DNA of 64,000 bases, taken from Blautia sp. MSJ-19 (lineage in GTDB: Bacteria; Bacillota; Clostridia; Lachnospirales; Lachnospiraceae). This document shows, in pieces, positions 16,386-25,437 of this stretch; the stretch's first letter is position 1, and the number at the start of each line of letters is the position of its first letter. The stretch is taken from assembly GCF_018918125.1 (NCBI RefSeq), contig NZ_JAHLQA010000006.1, forward strand, positions 1 to 64,000, in the 5' to 3' direction. Position numbers and translations under genes: made by a program. Under the pieces are notes generated by a model, which was not told where the DNA came from, ran no database searches, and was given only the letters and a program-made list of their open reading frames with translations.

Positions 16386-17144
16386 ATGAGTGATAATATT
16401 AAACTTTCAATCGAAGATATGAATCTTTTTTACGGAAATTTTCATGCACTGCATGACATCAATATGCACATTCCGGAAAAAGAAATTACCGCTTTTATCG
16501 GACCAAGTGGATGTGGTAAATCTACACTTCTGAAGTCGCTGAACCGTATGAATGACCTTGTAGAAGGATGCAAAATTACCGGTAAAGTAGAGCTTGATGG
16601 CGAAGATATTTATGGAGATATGGATGTAAATGTTCTTCGAAAAAGAGTCGGAATGGTATTCCAGAAGCCGAATCCGTTTCCGATGAGCATCTATGATAAT
16701 GTTGCTTACGGACCAAGAACACATGGCATCCGTTCCAAAGCCAAACTGGATGAGATCGTAGAAAAATCTCTCCGTGATGCGGCAATCTGGGACGAAGTAA
16801 AAGACCGTTTAAAGAAAAGTGCACTTGGAATGTCCGGTGGACAGCAGCAGAGACTCTGTATTGCAAGAGCTCTTGCGGTAGAACCGGAAGTGCTTCTGAT
16901 GGATGAGCCTACTTCTGCACTTGACCCGATCTCAACCTCTAAGATTGAAGAACTTGCAATGGAATTAAAAGGAAAATATACGATCGTGATCGTTACGCAT
17001 AACATGCAGCAGGCGACCCGAATTTCTGATAAAACAGCGTTCTTCCTTCTGGGCGAAGTTGTAGAGTTCAGTGACACAGATACTTTGTTTTCCATGCCGA
17101 AAGACAAGAGAACAGAGGACTACATTACGGGGAGGTTTGGTTGA
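16386..17144 (+). CDS. pstB: Phosphate ABC transporter ATPase PstB
   Basis: A 252-residue ATPase that powers PstCA. Walker [10 protein letters not shown] (near 39-47), signature motif [16 protein letters not shown], Walker [13 protein letters not shown] and the H-loop histidine in VTHNM are all intact. The GRFG C-terminus is typical for PstB. Spacing is 6 bp from pstA, and its TGA lies just before the phoU start, so expression is coupled. Confidence 0.96.
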   Translation: MSDNIKLSIEDMNLFYGNFHALHDINMHIPEKEITAFIGPSGCGKSTLLKSLNRMNDLVEGCKITGKVELDGEDIYGDMDVNVLRKRVGMVFQKPNPFPMSIYDNVAYGPRTHGIRSKAKLDEIVEKSLRDAAIWDEVKDRLKKSALGMSGGQQQRLCIARALAVEPEVLLMDEPTSALDPISTSKIEELAMELKGKYTIVIVTHNMQQATRISDKTAFFLLGEVVEFSDTDTLFSMPKDKRTEDYITGRFG

Positions 17145-17146
17145 TC

Positions 17147-17803
17147 ATGGCAACACATTTCGAACGGCAGCTTGAAGAACTTCATGTGCAGATCATTACC
17201 ATGGGAAGTCTCTGTGAGAAGGCAATTTCTCTTTCTAACAGAGCCATCCGAGGAGAGGATTGCATCAAGGAGATCTTTGATACAGATAAAGAAATTGATA
17301 CAAAAGAGCGTGAGATCGAGAATCTCTGCATGCGTATCCTGCTTCATCAGCAGCCGGTTGCAAGGGATTTAAGAGAAGTTTCTGCAGCACTTAAGATGAT
17401 TTCTGATATGGAAAGAATCGGAGATCAGGCATCGGACATTGCAGACCTTTCCAAGTTCATTGAAGAAAATCATGTACAGATTCCGGAACTGATCGGAAAG
17501 ATGGCAGAAATGACAGTCGGGATGGTCACAGAAAGCGTAGATGCTTTTGTAAAGAGAGATCTGGATCTTTGTCGTAAGGTCATTGATGATGACGATCAGG
17601 TAGATAATGCATTTAATCAGATTAAAGAGGAACTGGCAGAACTGATGTATCAGAATCTGGATGCAAAAGCTGGCCTGGATCTTCTGATGACAGCAAAGTA
17701 TATGGAACGAATCGGAGATCACGCAGTGAACATTGCAGAGTGGGTTGAGTATGCAATCACAGGTGTTCACAGAAACAATGAGCACCAACTTGGAGGTCAT
17801 TAA
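17147..17803 (+). CDS. phoU: Phosphate signalling protein PhoU
   Basis: A 218-residue all-helical protein with two PhoU repeats, each carrying a metal-binding ..DMERIGD.. / ..YMERIGDHA.. motif (about residues 88 and 187). PhoU links the Pst transporter to the sensor kinase, dampening phosphate import and kinase activity when phosphate is plentiful. I chose ATG 17147 after GGGGAGG; a TTG at 17141 overlapping the pstB stop is an alternative. It ends 1 bp before the GTG start of the kinase. Confidence 0.93.
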   Translation: MATHFERQLEELHVQIITMGSLCEKAISLSNRAIRGEDCIKEIFDTDKEIDTKEREIENLCMRILLHQQPVARDLREVSAALKMISDMERIGDQASDIADLSKFIEENHVQIPELIGKMAEMTVGMVTESVDAFVKRDLDLCRKVIDDDDQVDNAFNQIKEELAELMYQNLDAKAGLDLLMTAKYMERIGDHAVNIAEWVEYAITGVHRNNEHQLGGH

Positions 17804-17804
17804 C

Positions 17805-19475
17805 GTGACAAAAAAAATTTTTAAATCAAACATACTGGTGGCGGCAGCTGTGCTGATATTTGGGATTGCGTGTGTTATGGCAATCCTTTATCAGCATTTT
17901 GGCAGACAGATCAATACAGAGCTGAAAAAAGAAGCGACATATCTGGCATATGGTGTAGAACAGAACGGCGTGGATTATCTGGTCAAGATCAAAGAGAAAG
18001 ATGACCGTATTACGTATATTGCAGAAGATGGAACGGTACTCTATGATAATCAGGCAGATGCTGATTCTATGGAAAATCACAGCGACCGTGAGGAAATCCA
18101 GGAAGCTCTTAAAACAGGCAGTGGATATGCCGAGAGAACCTCAAAGACATTGTCTGAGAAAACACTGTACTATGCATTAAGACTCTCTGATAATACCGTA
18201 CTCAGGGTATCCAGCACGCAGTTTTCTGTCTGGGTGCTTCTGATGGAACTGGTTCCACCGCTTATTGGAATTGCTGTTGTGATGCTGATTCTGGCAGCAG
18301 TTATGTCTGTGCATATGGCAAACAAGATCGTAGAACCGATTAATAATGTGGATCTGGAACATCCGGAGGAAAATCAGATTTATGAGGAAGTCGGACCGCT
18401 CTTAAGTAAAATCTATAAACAGAACCGTCAGATCAAGAGCCAGCTGGAAGCGGCAAGACGAAATCAGGAAGAGTTTGGCATTATTACGGAAAATATGCAG
18501 GAAGGCCTGGTTGTGATCGACAGTTATACAATGATCCTTTCTGGAAATGCCAGTGCATGGAGAATGTTTCAGCTGAAAGATCCAAAGATTGGAGACAGCG
18601 TGTATTCTCTGAACAGAAATGAAGATTTTCGTCTGTTGATCGAACAGGTACTGAAGGGACAGCATGGAAGTGTTCTTCTCCATATGGGAAGTGAAGCCAT
18701 CCAGATGATTGCAAACCCGGTAAACAGAGAACATCGGGTGGTAGGTGCAGTCATTCTTCTGATGAATGAAACGGAGAAAGTGGAACGCGAGCAGCTTCGC
18801 AGAGAATTTTCTGCAAATGTTTCCCATGAATTGAAAACGCCACTGACCTCCATCTCCGGATTTGCAGAAATCATACAGGGCGGGTTTGTCAAAGAAGAGG
18901 ATGTCAGGAAATTTGCCGGCAGAATCTATAATGAGGCACAGCGCCTGATCACGCTGGTGGAAGATACGATCAGGGTTTCTCAGTTGGATGAGGGCGAAAA
19001 TCCTTATGAATGGGAGAGACTGGATGCGTATACGATCGTCAAAGATGTCTGTGGACGACTGAAGGAAGTAGCTGAGAAAAAGAACGTACATCTCTATATT
19101 GACGGGGACAAGACGATGCTTACGACCGTGCGACCGATCCTCGATGAGGTAATCTACAATCTCTGTGACAATGGAATCAAATACAACAAAGAAGACGGTA
19201 CAGTAAGTATTCATCTGCGTGATCTGGGTGAAAACGTTGAGATTCGTGTCAAAGACAACGGAATCGGTATCCCCGGCGAAGATCAGAGCCGGGTCTTTGA
19301 AAGATTTTACCGCGTAGATAAAAGCCATTCAAAGGCAATCGGCGGAACCGGTCTGGGTCTGTCTATCGTAAAACACGGCGTGACTTTCCTTGGCGGAACT
19401 TTGAAAATGGTCAGTGAAGTAGGTAAAGGAACCGAGATTACGATGACGTTTCCGAAAGAGCGGAAGGGAGTTTGA
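17805..19475 (+). CDS. phoR: PhoR-like sensor histidine kinase (GTG start)
   Basis: A 556-residue membrane kinase. Helices at about 9-28 and 150-172 enclose an extracytoplasmic sensor; a linker and PAS-like region (about 220-330) follow, then HisKA with phospho-acceptor EFSANVSHELKTPLTSISGF and a HATPase with DNGIKYN, DNGIGIP and GTGLGLSI boxes. Immediate linkage to pst-phoU argues for a PhoR role. The start is a GTG 8 nt after GGAGG; the longer in-frame ATG forms lie within phoU and lack a suitable site. No response regulator gene is adjacent on either side, which is unusual for this kinase class. Confidence 0.9.
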   Translation: MTKKIFKSNILVAAAVLIFGIACVMAILYQHFGRQINTELKKEATYLAYGVEQNGVDYLVKIKEKDDRITYIAEDGTVLYDNQADADSMENHSDREEIQEALKTGSGYAERTSKTLSEKTLYYALRLSDNTVLRVSSTQFSVWVLLMELVPPLIGIAVVMLILAAVMSVHMANKIVEPINNVDLEHPEENQIYEEVGPLLSKIYKQNRQIKSQLEAARRNQEEFGIITENMQEGLVVIDSYTMILSGNASAWRMFQLKDPKIGDSVYSLNRNEDFRLLIEQVLKGQHGSVLLHMGSEAIQMIANPVNREHRVVGAVILLMNETEKVEREQLRREFSANVSHELKTPLTSISGFAEIIQGGFVKEEDVRKFAGRIYNEAQRLITLVEDTIRVSQLDEGENPYEWERLDAYTIVKDVCGRLKEVAEKKNVHLYIDGDKTMLTTVRPILDEVIYNLCDNGIKYNKEDGTVSIHLRDLGENVEIRVKDNGIGIPGEDQSRVFERFYRVDKSHSKAIGGTGLGLSIVKHGVTFLGGTLKMVSEVGKGTEITMTFPKERKGV

Positions 19476-19500
19476 GAAATTTCCTCGTTTAATTCTTAGT

Positions 19501-19670
19501 GGGCATCGGGTTGAATAATGAATCTGTTTTCCGATGCTGGATATGCCAATCATATTAAGTTGTGAGCATCGACTTATAAGCATGATCTGTTCCCGATGTC
19601 GGAGCTATCGATTATCTTGAATTTTTTTCATCGGATTTAGTAGGCAGTATATTTTTTCGATGCCGGCCTC
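19501..19670. repeat. Three-unit 62-bp-period palindromic repeat array (diverged)
   Basis: CATCG occurs at 19504, 19567 and 19629 (63 and 62 bp apart) and each is followed 27-29 bp later by CGATG (19532, 19594, 19658). Each unit is thus an inverted repeat separated by about 22 nt, with diverged flanks. The same family and period form the better-preserved array at 60435-60728. It lies just after the kinase gene and before a terminator. Confidence 0.65.
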
Positions 19671-19735
19671 TATTGGAAACTGAAAAACTGATAAAGATAT
19701 GGAAAAAACATGACGGGAATTCAGTCAGAAGTCTG

Positions 19736-19786
19736 ATCCTAACAAATTTGTCTGCTAAAGCAGGTGAATTTGTTAGGATTTTTTCT
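19736..19786 (+). terminator. Strong compound intrinsic terminator
   Basis: A 13-bp stem (ATCCTAACAAATT with its complement) encloses a second stem CTGC-TAAA-GCAG and is followed by a T-rich run. It would end transcription arriving from the pst-phoR operon. Confidence 0.85.
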
Positions 19787-19802
19787 TTTTATGTGGCTGT
19801 AA

Positions 19803-19922
19803 AGTTTGCTCTACAGCCTTGAAGAATTTGTTCATTTAAGATACCATGATAACAAGAAAATATTGAAATGCATGGAGGAAGTTCTTGAGCAGGCAGAGAA
19901 CTTTAAAAAATATGCAAATTAA
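19803..19922 (+). pseudogene. C-terminal remnant of an unidentified gene
   Basis: Between the terminator and the YhcG-type gene an open stretch of 39 codons ends in TAA and reads like a real protein tail (EEFVHLRYHDNKKILKCMEE..., ending NFKKYAN). It has no start codon with a ribosome site at its beginning and begins directly after a stop. It is best explained as the surviving 3' end of a gene truncated when this AT-rich segment was inserted. I cannot name the parent family. Confidence 0.35.
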
Positions 19923-19951
19923 TCTGTTGTAAAATTTAAAGGGGCAATATA

Positions 19952-21043
19952 ATGGAACATAAGTTAGAAAAAAATGGACAAAATAGTTTTATGGATAAGT
20001 TTGTTAAAACTGATGATATTTTTAAAGACATGTGTGGAATTATTGAGTCCTCACAGAAAGCTGCGTATCGAGCAGTTAATACAACATTAATACAGAGAAA
20101 CTGGCTTTTGGGCTATAGAATTGCAAGCGAAGAATTACAAGGTGAAGATAGAGCAAAGTATGGAGCTGAAATTATAAAAAAGCTTGCGAAGGAACTGTCA
20201 GCAGAATACGGAAAAGGTTATACGAAATCTAATTTGTATAGTTTTTATTCTTTTTATAAGACCTATCCTGAGATTTTCCACTCAGTGAGTGGAAAATTTG
20301 AAACAAATCTTTCTTGGACTCATTATCGAGTCCTTTTACAGGTCAAAGACCCTGTAGCTCGTGCTTGGTATGAAAAAGAAGCAATAGAACAAACCTGGAG
20401 TGTTCGCACCTTGCAAAGAAACATTTCTTCTCAGTATTATTACCGTATGCTCAAGACGCAGAAAAGAGAGCTTGTCGAAGATGAGATGAAAGAATCAACA
20501 GCATCGTATCAAAATGATAAGTTGGAGTTTATCAAAAATCCGGTAGTTGCAGAGTTCTTAGGATTTTCTCAGAATACAGATTTTACAGAGAGTGATCTTG
20601 AGAAAAGCATTCTTTCAAATTTGCAGAGATTTTTGATGGAACTTGGAAAAGGGTATGCTTTTGTTGCAAGACAGCAGCATATTCACACGGAGAAACAGGA
20701 TTATTATATTGATCTTGTGTTTTATAATTATATCCTGAAATGTTTCGTTCTCATTGATCTCAAAACGGAAAAGATAACACATCAGGATGTAGGGCAGATG
20801 GACATGTATATACGTATGTATGACGAACTGAAACGTAATGAGGGGGATAATCCAACAATCGGCATTGTATTGTGCTCAGATACAGATGATGATATCGCAC
20901 GTTATTCTGTCATGCATGGAAATGAGCAGCTTTTTGCTTCGAAATATAAATTGTACCTGCCAACAGAAGAAGAATTAAAAGCAGAAATTGAGAATCAGAA
21001 GGCAATTTTTTATTTACAGCAGCAAAATGATGATGAGAAATAG
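19952..21043 (+). CDS. YhcG-type (DUF1016) PDDEXK nuclease-domain protein
   Basis: A 363-residue protein. Residues 25-175 are the DUF1016 N-terminal helical domain (RNWLLGYRIASEELQG, YGKGYTKSNLYSFYSFYKTYP, LSWTHYRVLLQVKD). Residues 190-350 are the C-terminal PDDEXK domain, where YYIDLVFYN and LIDLKTEKI give the Asp and D-L-K residues of the nuclease site. Relatives are common in genomic islands next to restriction systems and insertion elements and are suspected of roles in DNA processing or defence; no partner is adjacent here. Codon use is markedly AT-rich compared with neighbours, consistent with horizontal transfer. Ends in a bidirectional terminator. Confidence 0.88.
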   Translation: MEHKLEKNGQNSFMDKFVKTDDIFKDMCGIIESSQKAAYRAVNTTLIQRNWLLGYRIASEELQGEDRAKYGAEIIKKLAKELSAEYGKGYTKSNLYSFYSFYKTYPEIFHSVSGKFETNLSWTHYRVLLQVKDPVARAWYEKEAIEQTWSVRTLQRNISSQYYYRMLKTQKRELVEDEMKESTASYQNDKLEFIKNPVVAEFLGFSQNTDFTESDLEKSILSNLQRFLMELGKGYAFVARQQHIHTEKQDYYIDLVFYNYILKCFVLIDLKTEKITHQDVGQMDMYIRMYDELKRNEGDNPTIGIVLCSDTDDDIARYSVMHGNEQLFASKYKLYLPTEEELKAEIENQKAIFYLQQQNDDEK

Positions 21044-21046
21044 AAC

Positions 21047-21086
21047 AAAAAAGATGCTGACATACGAACATGCCAGCATCTTTTTT
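21047..21086. terminator. Bidirectional intrinsic terminator
   Basis: AAAAAAGATGCTG pairs with CAGCATCTTTTTT around a 14-nt loop. It serves the YhcG-type gene rightward and the Cys-rich gene leftward. Confidence 0.85.
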
Positions 21087-21087
21087 G

Positions 21088-21276
21088 TTAGTAACAATAT
21101 GCGCCTTCATATCTGTAGCAGGATTCTTTCTTATGGGAAAGTTCCTGGCAGGAACTGCAACGGTCGCAGAACTCCTGCTGATAACAGGTGGCGCAGACAC
21201 AATTCCCACAGTGGCTGCGGTCATAGGCCGGAGTACAGGTGTAGGGAAGAGTATCTTTTGATCTTTCTTCCGTCAT
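21088..21276 (-). CDS. Cysteine-rich miniprotein
   Basis: A 62-residue protein with nine cysteines, arranged largely as CxxC-type pairs (HCGNCVCATCYQQEFCDRCS). I accept it as a gene because GAGAGG sits 8 nt upstream of ATG 21276, the frame ends exactly at a terminator, and the Cys spacing implies one or two zinc or iron-sulfur sites. No hydrophobic or signal segment is present, so it is cytoplasmic. An in-frame GTG at 21285 would add three residues. Function unknown. Confidence 0.6.
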   Translation of the reverse strand: MTEERSKDTLPYTCTPAYDRSHCGNCVCATCYQQEFCDRCSSCQELSHKKESCYRYEGAYCY

Positions 21277-21445
21277 GATTTTCACCTCTCCTGATGCTGC
21301 TGTTTGATTCGGTTACAGTAACTTATTGATACATTTTTCTGATACTGATATTATATATCTGCATGTCAGGAGATTCAAGAAAATAATGATAAAAAATATC
21401 AATTTTCAGAATACATTTCGAACAAAATGTATCCTTTACACGGTT

Positions 21446-22306
21446 CTATTTCGCTTCCCAGCGGCCGGATGCACCACATGGAAGTACAAGTCCGTTGGAA
21501 GTTACAGGAAGTCCGATTTCCTGGGAATCTACATGTCCATCAAATTCTTTGAGCTCTGTTGCCAGCATGTAAGTCAGTACAGCCGGAGCCAGTCCTGTTG
21601 TATAAGAGTTGATCAGGAAAAACAGCGGATTCGGGCTTAAGAGCTTCGCGCACAGTTTGATGAGCGGATGAATTGCTTCTTCGATCTTCCAGATTTCACC
21701 CTTCGGTCCACGTCCATAAGACGGCGGGTCCATGATAATCGCATCATAGTGATTTCCACGGCGGATCTCACGCTCTACAAATTTTACACAGTCATCGACC
21801 AGCCAGCGGATCGGTGCTTCGGAGAGACCGGACGCAGCTGCATTTTCCTTCGCCCAGTTGACCATTCCTTTGGATGCGTCAACGTGTGTGACATGTGCAC
21901 CGGCAGCGGCTGCAGCCAGAGTTGCACCACCAGTGTAGGCAAAAAGATTCAGGACTTTGATCGGACGGCCTGCATTACGGATCTTGTCACCAAACCAGTC
22001 CCAGTTGACAGCCTGCTCCGGGAAAAGTCCGGTGTGTTTGAAACTAAATGGTTTCAGATGGAAAGTAAGATCTTTGTAATGGAGATCCCACTGCTGAGGG
22101 AGATCAAAGAATTCCCATTCTCCGCCGCCTTTTTTGCTTCTGTGGTAGTGGGCATTCATGTTTTTCCATCCACGACTTACCTTCGGAGTGTCCCAGATAA
22201 CCTGCGGGTCCGGACGGACCAGAGTGTATTTTCCCCAGCGTTCCAGCTTCTCTCCACAGGAAGTGTCAATTACTTCGTATTCTTTCCAGTCATTTGCAAT
22301 CCACAT
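21446..22306 (-). CDS. Class I SAM-dependent methyltransferase (RlmI/RlmK-like, DPPSYGRG type)
   Basis: A 286-residue Rossmann methyltransferase. LNLFAYTGGATLAAAAAGA is the SAM-binding motif I, HVDASKGMVNWAKENA is motif II, and IIMDPPSYGRG is the motif IV characteristic of the Methyltrans_SAM group that includes the 23S rRNA cytosine methyltransferase RlmI. It lacks the N-terminal PUA domain of RlmI, so the target base may differ. Start taken at 22306 (MWIANDW) rather than an ATG 45 bp further upstream. Transcribed alone, divergent from the aminotransferase. Confidence 0.85.
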   Translation of the reverse strand: MWIANDWKEYEVIDTSCGEKLERWGKYTLVRPDPQVIWDTPKVSRGWKNMNAHYHRSKKGGGEWEFFDLPQQWDLHYKDLTFHLKPFSFKHTGLFPEQAVNWDWFGDKIRNAGRPIKVLNLFAYTGGATLAAAAAGAHVTHVDASKGMVNWAKENAAASGLSEAPIRWLVDDCVKFVEREIRRGNHYDAIIMDPPSYGRGPKGEIWKIEEAIHPLIKLCAKLLSPNPLFFLINSYTTGLAPAVLTYMLATELKEFDGHVDSQEIGLPVTSNGLVLPCGASGRWEAK

Positions 22307-22525
22307 ATATATGATAACCTTTCTTTTATTACATTTAAATAGAAACAACATTCAGGATATTCCTGCCTATTCAGTATAGGTGAAACAATGAAATTCTGCA
22401 AGTAAAACTGTACGGTTTCCTGTATATCCTGCAGGCGGGCAGTCCATTTCGAAAAAATTCGAGTAAATTCTCACTTTATCACTTTGATTTGAGAAACTTT
22501 TTTGTAAATAGACAGGTGACGGGGC

Positions 22526-22555
22526 TTGACAAGCAGTACTTTACCATACTAAAAT
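22526..22555 (+). promoter_or_regulatory. Probable promoter of the class Ic aminotransferase
   Basis: TTGACA (22526-22531) and TAAAAT (22550-22555) with an 18-bp spacer, 95 bp before the start at 22651. Confidence 0.55.
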
Positions 22556-22650
22556 ATACGGGATAATGAGAAATAAAAGAAACACAAGGTTTAAAGATGA
22601 ATGAATTTTGCCGGGACAGAATTCTGGAAGCGGCACGAGGAGGACGAACT

Positions 22651-23940
22651 ATGCAGAAATACAGTGAGATGAGCAAAGAACAGCTTCAGGCTCTCAAGAA
22701 AGAGCTTGATCAGCAGTACGCAGAGATCAAGGCACAGGGACTGGCCCTGGATATGTCGCGTGGTAAGCCGTCTGTTGATCAGCTGAATATTTCCATGGAT
22801 ATGATGGATGTTCTGTCAAGCAGTACAGACCTGAAATGTGAAACAGGCGTTGACTGTCGTAACTACGGTGTTATGGACGGTATTCCGGAAGCCAAACGTC
22901 TTCTCGGAGAGATTTCTGAAGTAGATCCGGAACACATCATTATTTACGGAAACTCCAGCCTGAATGTTATGTTTGATACGGTATCACGTTCTATGACTCA
23001 CGGTGTTATGGGAAATACTCCATGGTGCAAGCTGGATAAAGTAAAATTCCTCTGTCCGGTTCCTGGATATGACCGTCATTTCAAAATTACAGAATTTTTC
23101 GGAATCGAAATGATCAATGTTCCGATGTCACCGGAAGGACCGGATATGGATATGGTAGAGAAACTGGTAAGTGAAGATCCGGCAATCAAGGGTATCTGGT
23201 GTGTACCGAAATACTCCAACCCGCAGGGATACACATATTCCGAAGAGACTGTAAAACGTTTTGCAAATCTGAAACCGGCAGCACCGGATTTCCGTATTTA
23301 CTGGGACAATGCTTACAGCGTACACCATCTTTATGATGATGAAAAAGACCAGGATTTTCTTCTTGAGATTCTGGATGAATGTGCCAAAGCCGGAAACCCG
23401 GATATGGTTTACAAATTTACATCTACATCCAAGATCAGCTTCCCAGGCTCCGGTATTGCAGCTCTGGCAGCATCTAAGGCAAATCTGGATGACATTCGTA
23501 AATACATTACTGTACAGACGATTGGACATGATAAACTGAATCAGCTTCGTCATGTAAAATTCTTTAAAGATCTTGACGGTGTGCATGCACACATGAGCAA
23601 ACATGCAGCAATCCTGCGTCCGAAGTTTGAGATGGTTGAGGCAACTCTCGAGAAAGAACTTGGCGGACTTGGAATCGGAGAATGGACAACTCCAAAGGGA
23701 GGATACTTCATTTCCTTCGAATCCATGGATGGATGTGCGAAAAAAATCGTAGCAATGGCAAAAGAAGCCGGTGTTGTTATGACAGGAGCCGGAGCTACCT
23801 ATCCATATGGCAAAGATCCGAAAGACAGCAATATCCGTATTGCACCGTCCTTCCCACCGATTGAAGAGCTTGAAAAAGCAGCACAGGTATTTGTCGTATG
23901 TGTGAAACTTGCCAGTGTAGAAAAACTTCTGGCAGAATAA
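22651..23940 (+). CDS. PLP-dependent aminotransferase, class Ic (aspartate aminotransferase-like)
   Basis: A 429-residue enzyme. The opening LDMSRGKPSVDQLNIS, CRNYGVMDGIPEAKRLL and WCVPKYSNPQGYTYSE are characteristic of the Aminotran_MocR/subgroup Ic family that includes the Corynebacterium glutamicum aspartate aminotransferase. The PLP lysine lies in FTSTSKISFPGSG (about residue 255). Likely role: aspartate/oxaloacetate transamination in the cytoplasm. Start 22651 follows GAGGAGG; a longer in-frame start 54 bp upstream has no ribosome site. It is monocistronic behind its own promoter. Confidence 0.88.
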   Translation: MQKYSEMSKEQLQALKKELDQQYAEIKAQGLALDMSRGKPSVDQLNISMDMMDVLSSSTDLKCETGVDCRNYGVMDGIPEAKRLLGEISEVDPEHIIIYGNSSLNVMFDTVSRSMTHGVMGNTPWCKLDKVKFLCPVPGYDRHFKITEFFGIEMINVPMSPEGPDMDMVEKLVSEDPAIKGIWCVPKYSNPQGYTYSEETVKRFANLKPAAPDFRIYWDNAYSVHHLYDDEKDQDFLLEILDECAKAGNPDMVYKFTSTSKISFPGSGIAALAASKANLDDIRKYITVQTIGHDKLNQLRHVKFFKDLDGVHAHMSKHAAILRPKFEMVEATLEKELGGLGIGEWTTPKGGYFISFESMDGCAKKIVAMAKEAGVVMTGAGATYPYGKDPKDSNIRIAPSFPPIEELEKAAQVFVVCVKLASVEKLLAE

Positions 23941-24012
23941 AAATTACTGTAAATCATAACAATATGGACAGTAACATGAAAATTTCATAGCCGCGAATAT
24001 TAAGGAGGCGCC

Positions 24013-25437
24013 ATGGCGGAAAACAACAAGAGTATGGACAAAGGAAGAAAACTACTGATCGGTTTCATTATTGTACTGCTCCTGCTTACCGCAGGTGCCT
24101 ACTTTTTTGGAGTTTATTATTTTACAGAGCATTTTCTTCCCGGCTCACAGGTAAACGGATTTAACTGTTCTTATATGACAGAGAAAGAAGCAGAAAATCT
24201 GCTGGAACAGAAGACCGGTGTGTATGCGCTGGCAGTACAGACCAGAGGAAACGGACAGGAAGGCATCACGGCAGAGGAAATCGACCTGAAATATACTTCC
24301 GATGGAAGTGTAAAAAGACTGCTTCATGAGCAGAATCGCTTTATCTGGTTTCTGGCATTCAGCCAGCATCAGACATATGAACTGCCTTCTTCGGTGGCAT
24401 ATGATGCATCGTTGTTTGAGCAGCGAATCGACAGTCTGAAATGTATGCAGGACAACATAGAACCTGTAGATGCTTACATTAAAGAAATTGATGATGGATT
24501 TGAAGTAGTGCCGGAGATTGAGGGAACAAAGATAGACAGGGATAAATTGCTGGAGGACATCAGGAATGCTGTCACTACCGGCAGAACAGTAGCAAATCTG
24601 GAAGAGGACGGATGTTACATCAATCCGACGGTATATGCGGACGATCTTACAAAAGACTGTCAGCAGATGAATGAACTGACGGATGTTGTGGTCACATATG
24701 ATTTCGGTGACCGTAAGGAAACTGTGGACAGAGCGGTGATCAAAGAATGGCTGACCAAAGATGAGAACGATGATCTGGTACTTGATAAGGCTGCTGTTGC
24801 GAATTATATTACCGGACTTGCGCAGAAATATGATACAGTAGGATCGGAACGTACTTTTTCTACATATGACAATCAGGAAATTACGGTATCCGGAGGAACT
24901 TACGGATGGGTGATCGATCAGGAAAAAGAGACAGATGCTCTGTATCAGGATATTCTTGATAAAAAGACGGAAGTGCGTGAACCTGTCTATGAGCAGGAAG
25001 CGGCGAGCCGCAAAACAAATGATATCGGATATTCTTATATAGAAATTGACCTGACCCGCCAAAGAATGGTATTATATCAGAATGGGTCCCCGATTGTGGA
25101 TACAGGATTTGCAGCAAGCAGCAGTACACCGACCGGTGTATATATGATTGGTGAAAAAAAGGATTCCGCAGTACCGGGTGACGGAAATGGTACAGCAGTG
25201 AGCGAATGGATGCCATTTACGGACAAACTGGGTATATATGGAGCCCCGGGACTGATTATTTTTGATAATGATGTAACTGGAGAGGCAGATGATTTTGACA
25301 GCACGGATGGAATAGAGTTCAGTTCATCAGCAGATAACAGTTGGAGCAGCACGGAGGGATGCGTCGCAGTGCCGGAGGAAGAAGCACGGACGATTTATCA
25401 GAATGTGAGTACCGGGCTGCCGGTAGTGATATATTGA
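24013..25437 (+). CDS. YkuD-type L,D-transpeptidase homologue with degenerate active site
   Basis: A 474-residue membrane-anchored wall protein. One helix (about 13-36) is followed by PG_binding_4-like repeats (about 45-330) and a C-terminal YkuD domain (about 345-474: SYIEIDLTRQRMVLYQNGSPIVDTG... TPTGVYMI). The usual catalytic motif G/SHGC is replaced by SSTEGC (the Cys remains, the His is Glu), and the other conserved His of the IHDA-type strand reads GIYGAPG. The Cys-His pairing needed for 3-3 cross-linking is therefore missing. It may be an inactive or altered homologue. Located 86 bp upstream of ddl-murF, fitting a cell-wall role. Confidence 0.82.
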   Translation: MAENNKSMDKGRKLLIGFIIVLLLLTAGAYFFGVYYFTEHFLPGSQVNGFNCSYMTEKEAENLLEQKTGVYALAVQTRGNGQEGITAEEIDLKYTSDGSVKRLLHEQNRFIWFLAFSQHQTYELPSSVAYDASLFEQRIDSLKCMQDNIEPVDAYIKEIDDGFEVVPEIEGTKIDRDKLLEDIRNAVTTGRTVANLEEDGCYINPTVYADDLTKDCQQMNELTDVVVTYDFGDRKETVDRAVIKEWLTKDENDDLVLDKAAVANYITGLAQKYDTVGSERTFSTYDNQEITVSGGTYGWVIDQEKETDALYQDILDKKTEVREPVYEQEAASRKTNDIGYSYIEIDLTRQRMVLYQNGSPIVDTGFAASSSTPTGVYMIGEKKDSAVPGDGNGTAVSEWMPFTDKLGIYGAPGLIIFDNDVTGEADDFDSTDGIEFSSSADNSWSSTEGCVAVPEEEARTIYQNVSTGLPVVIY

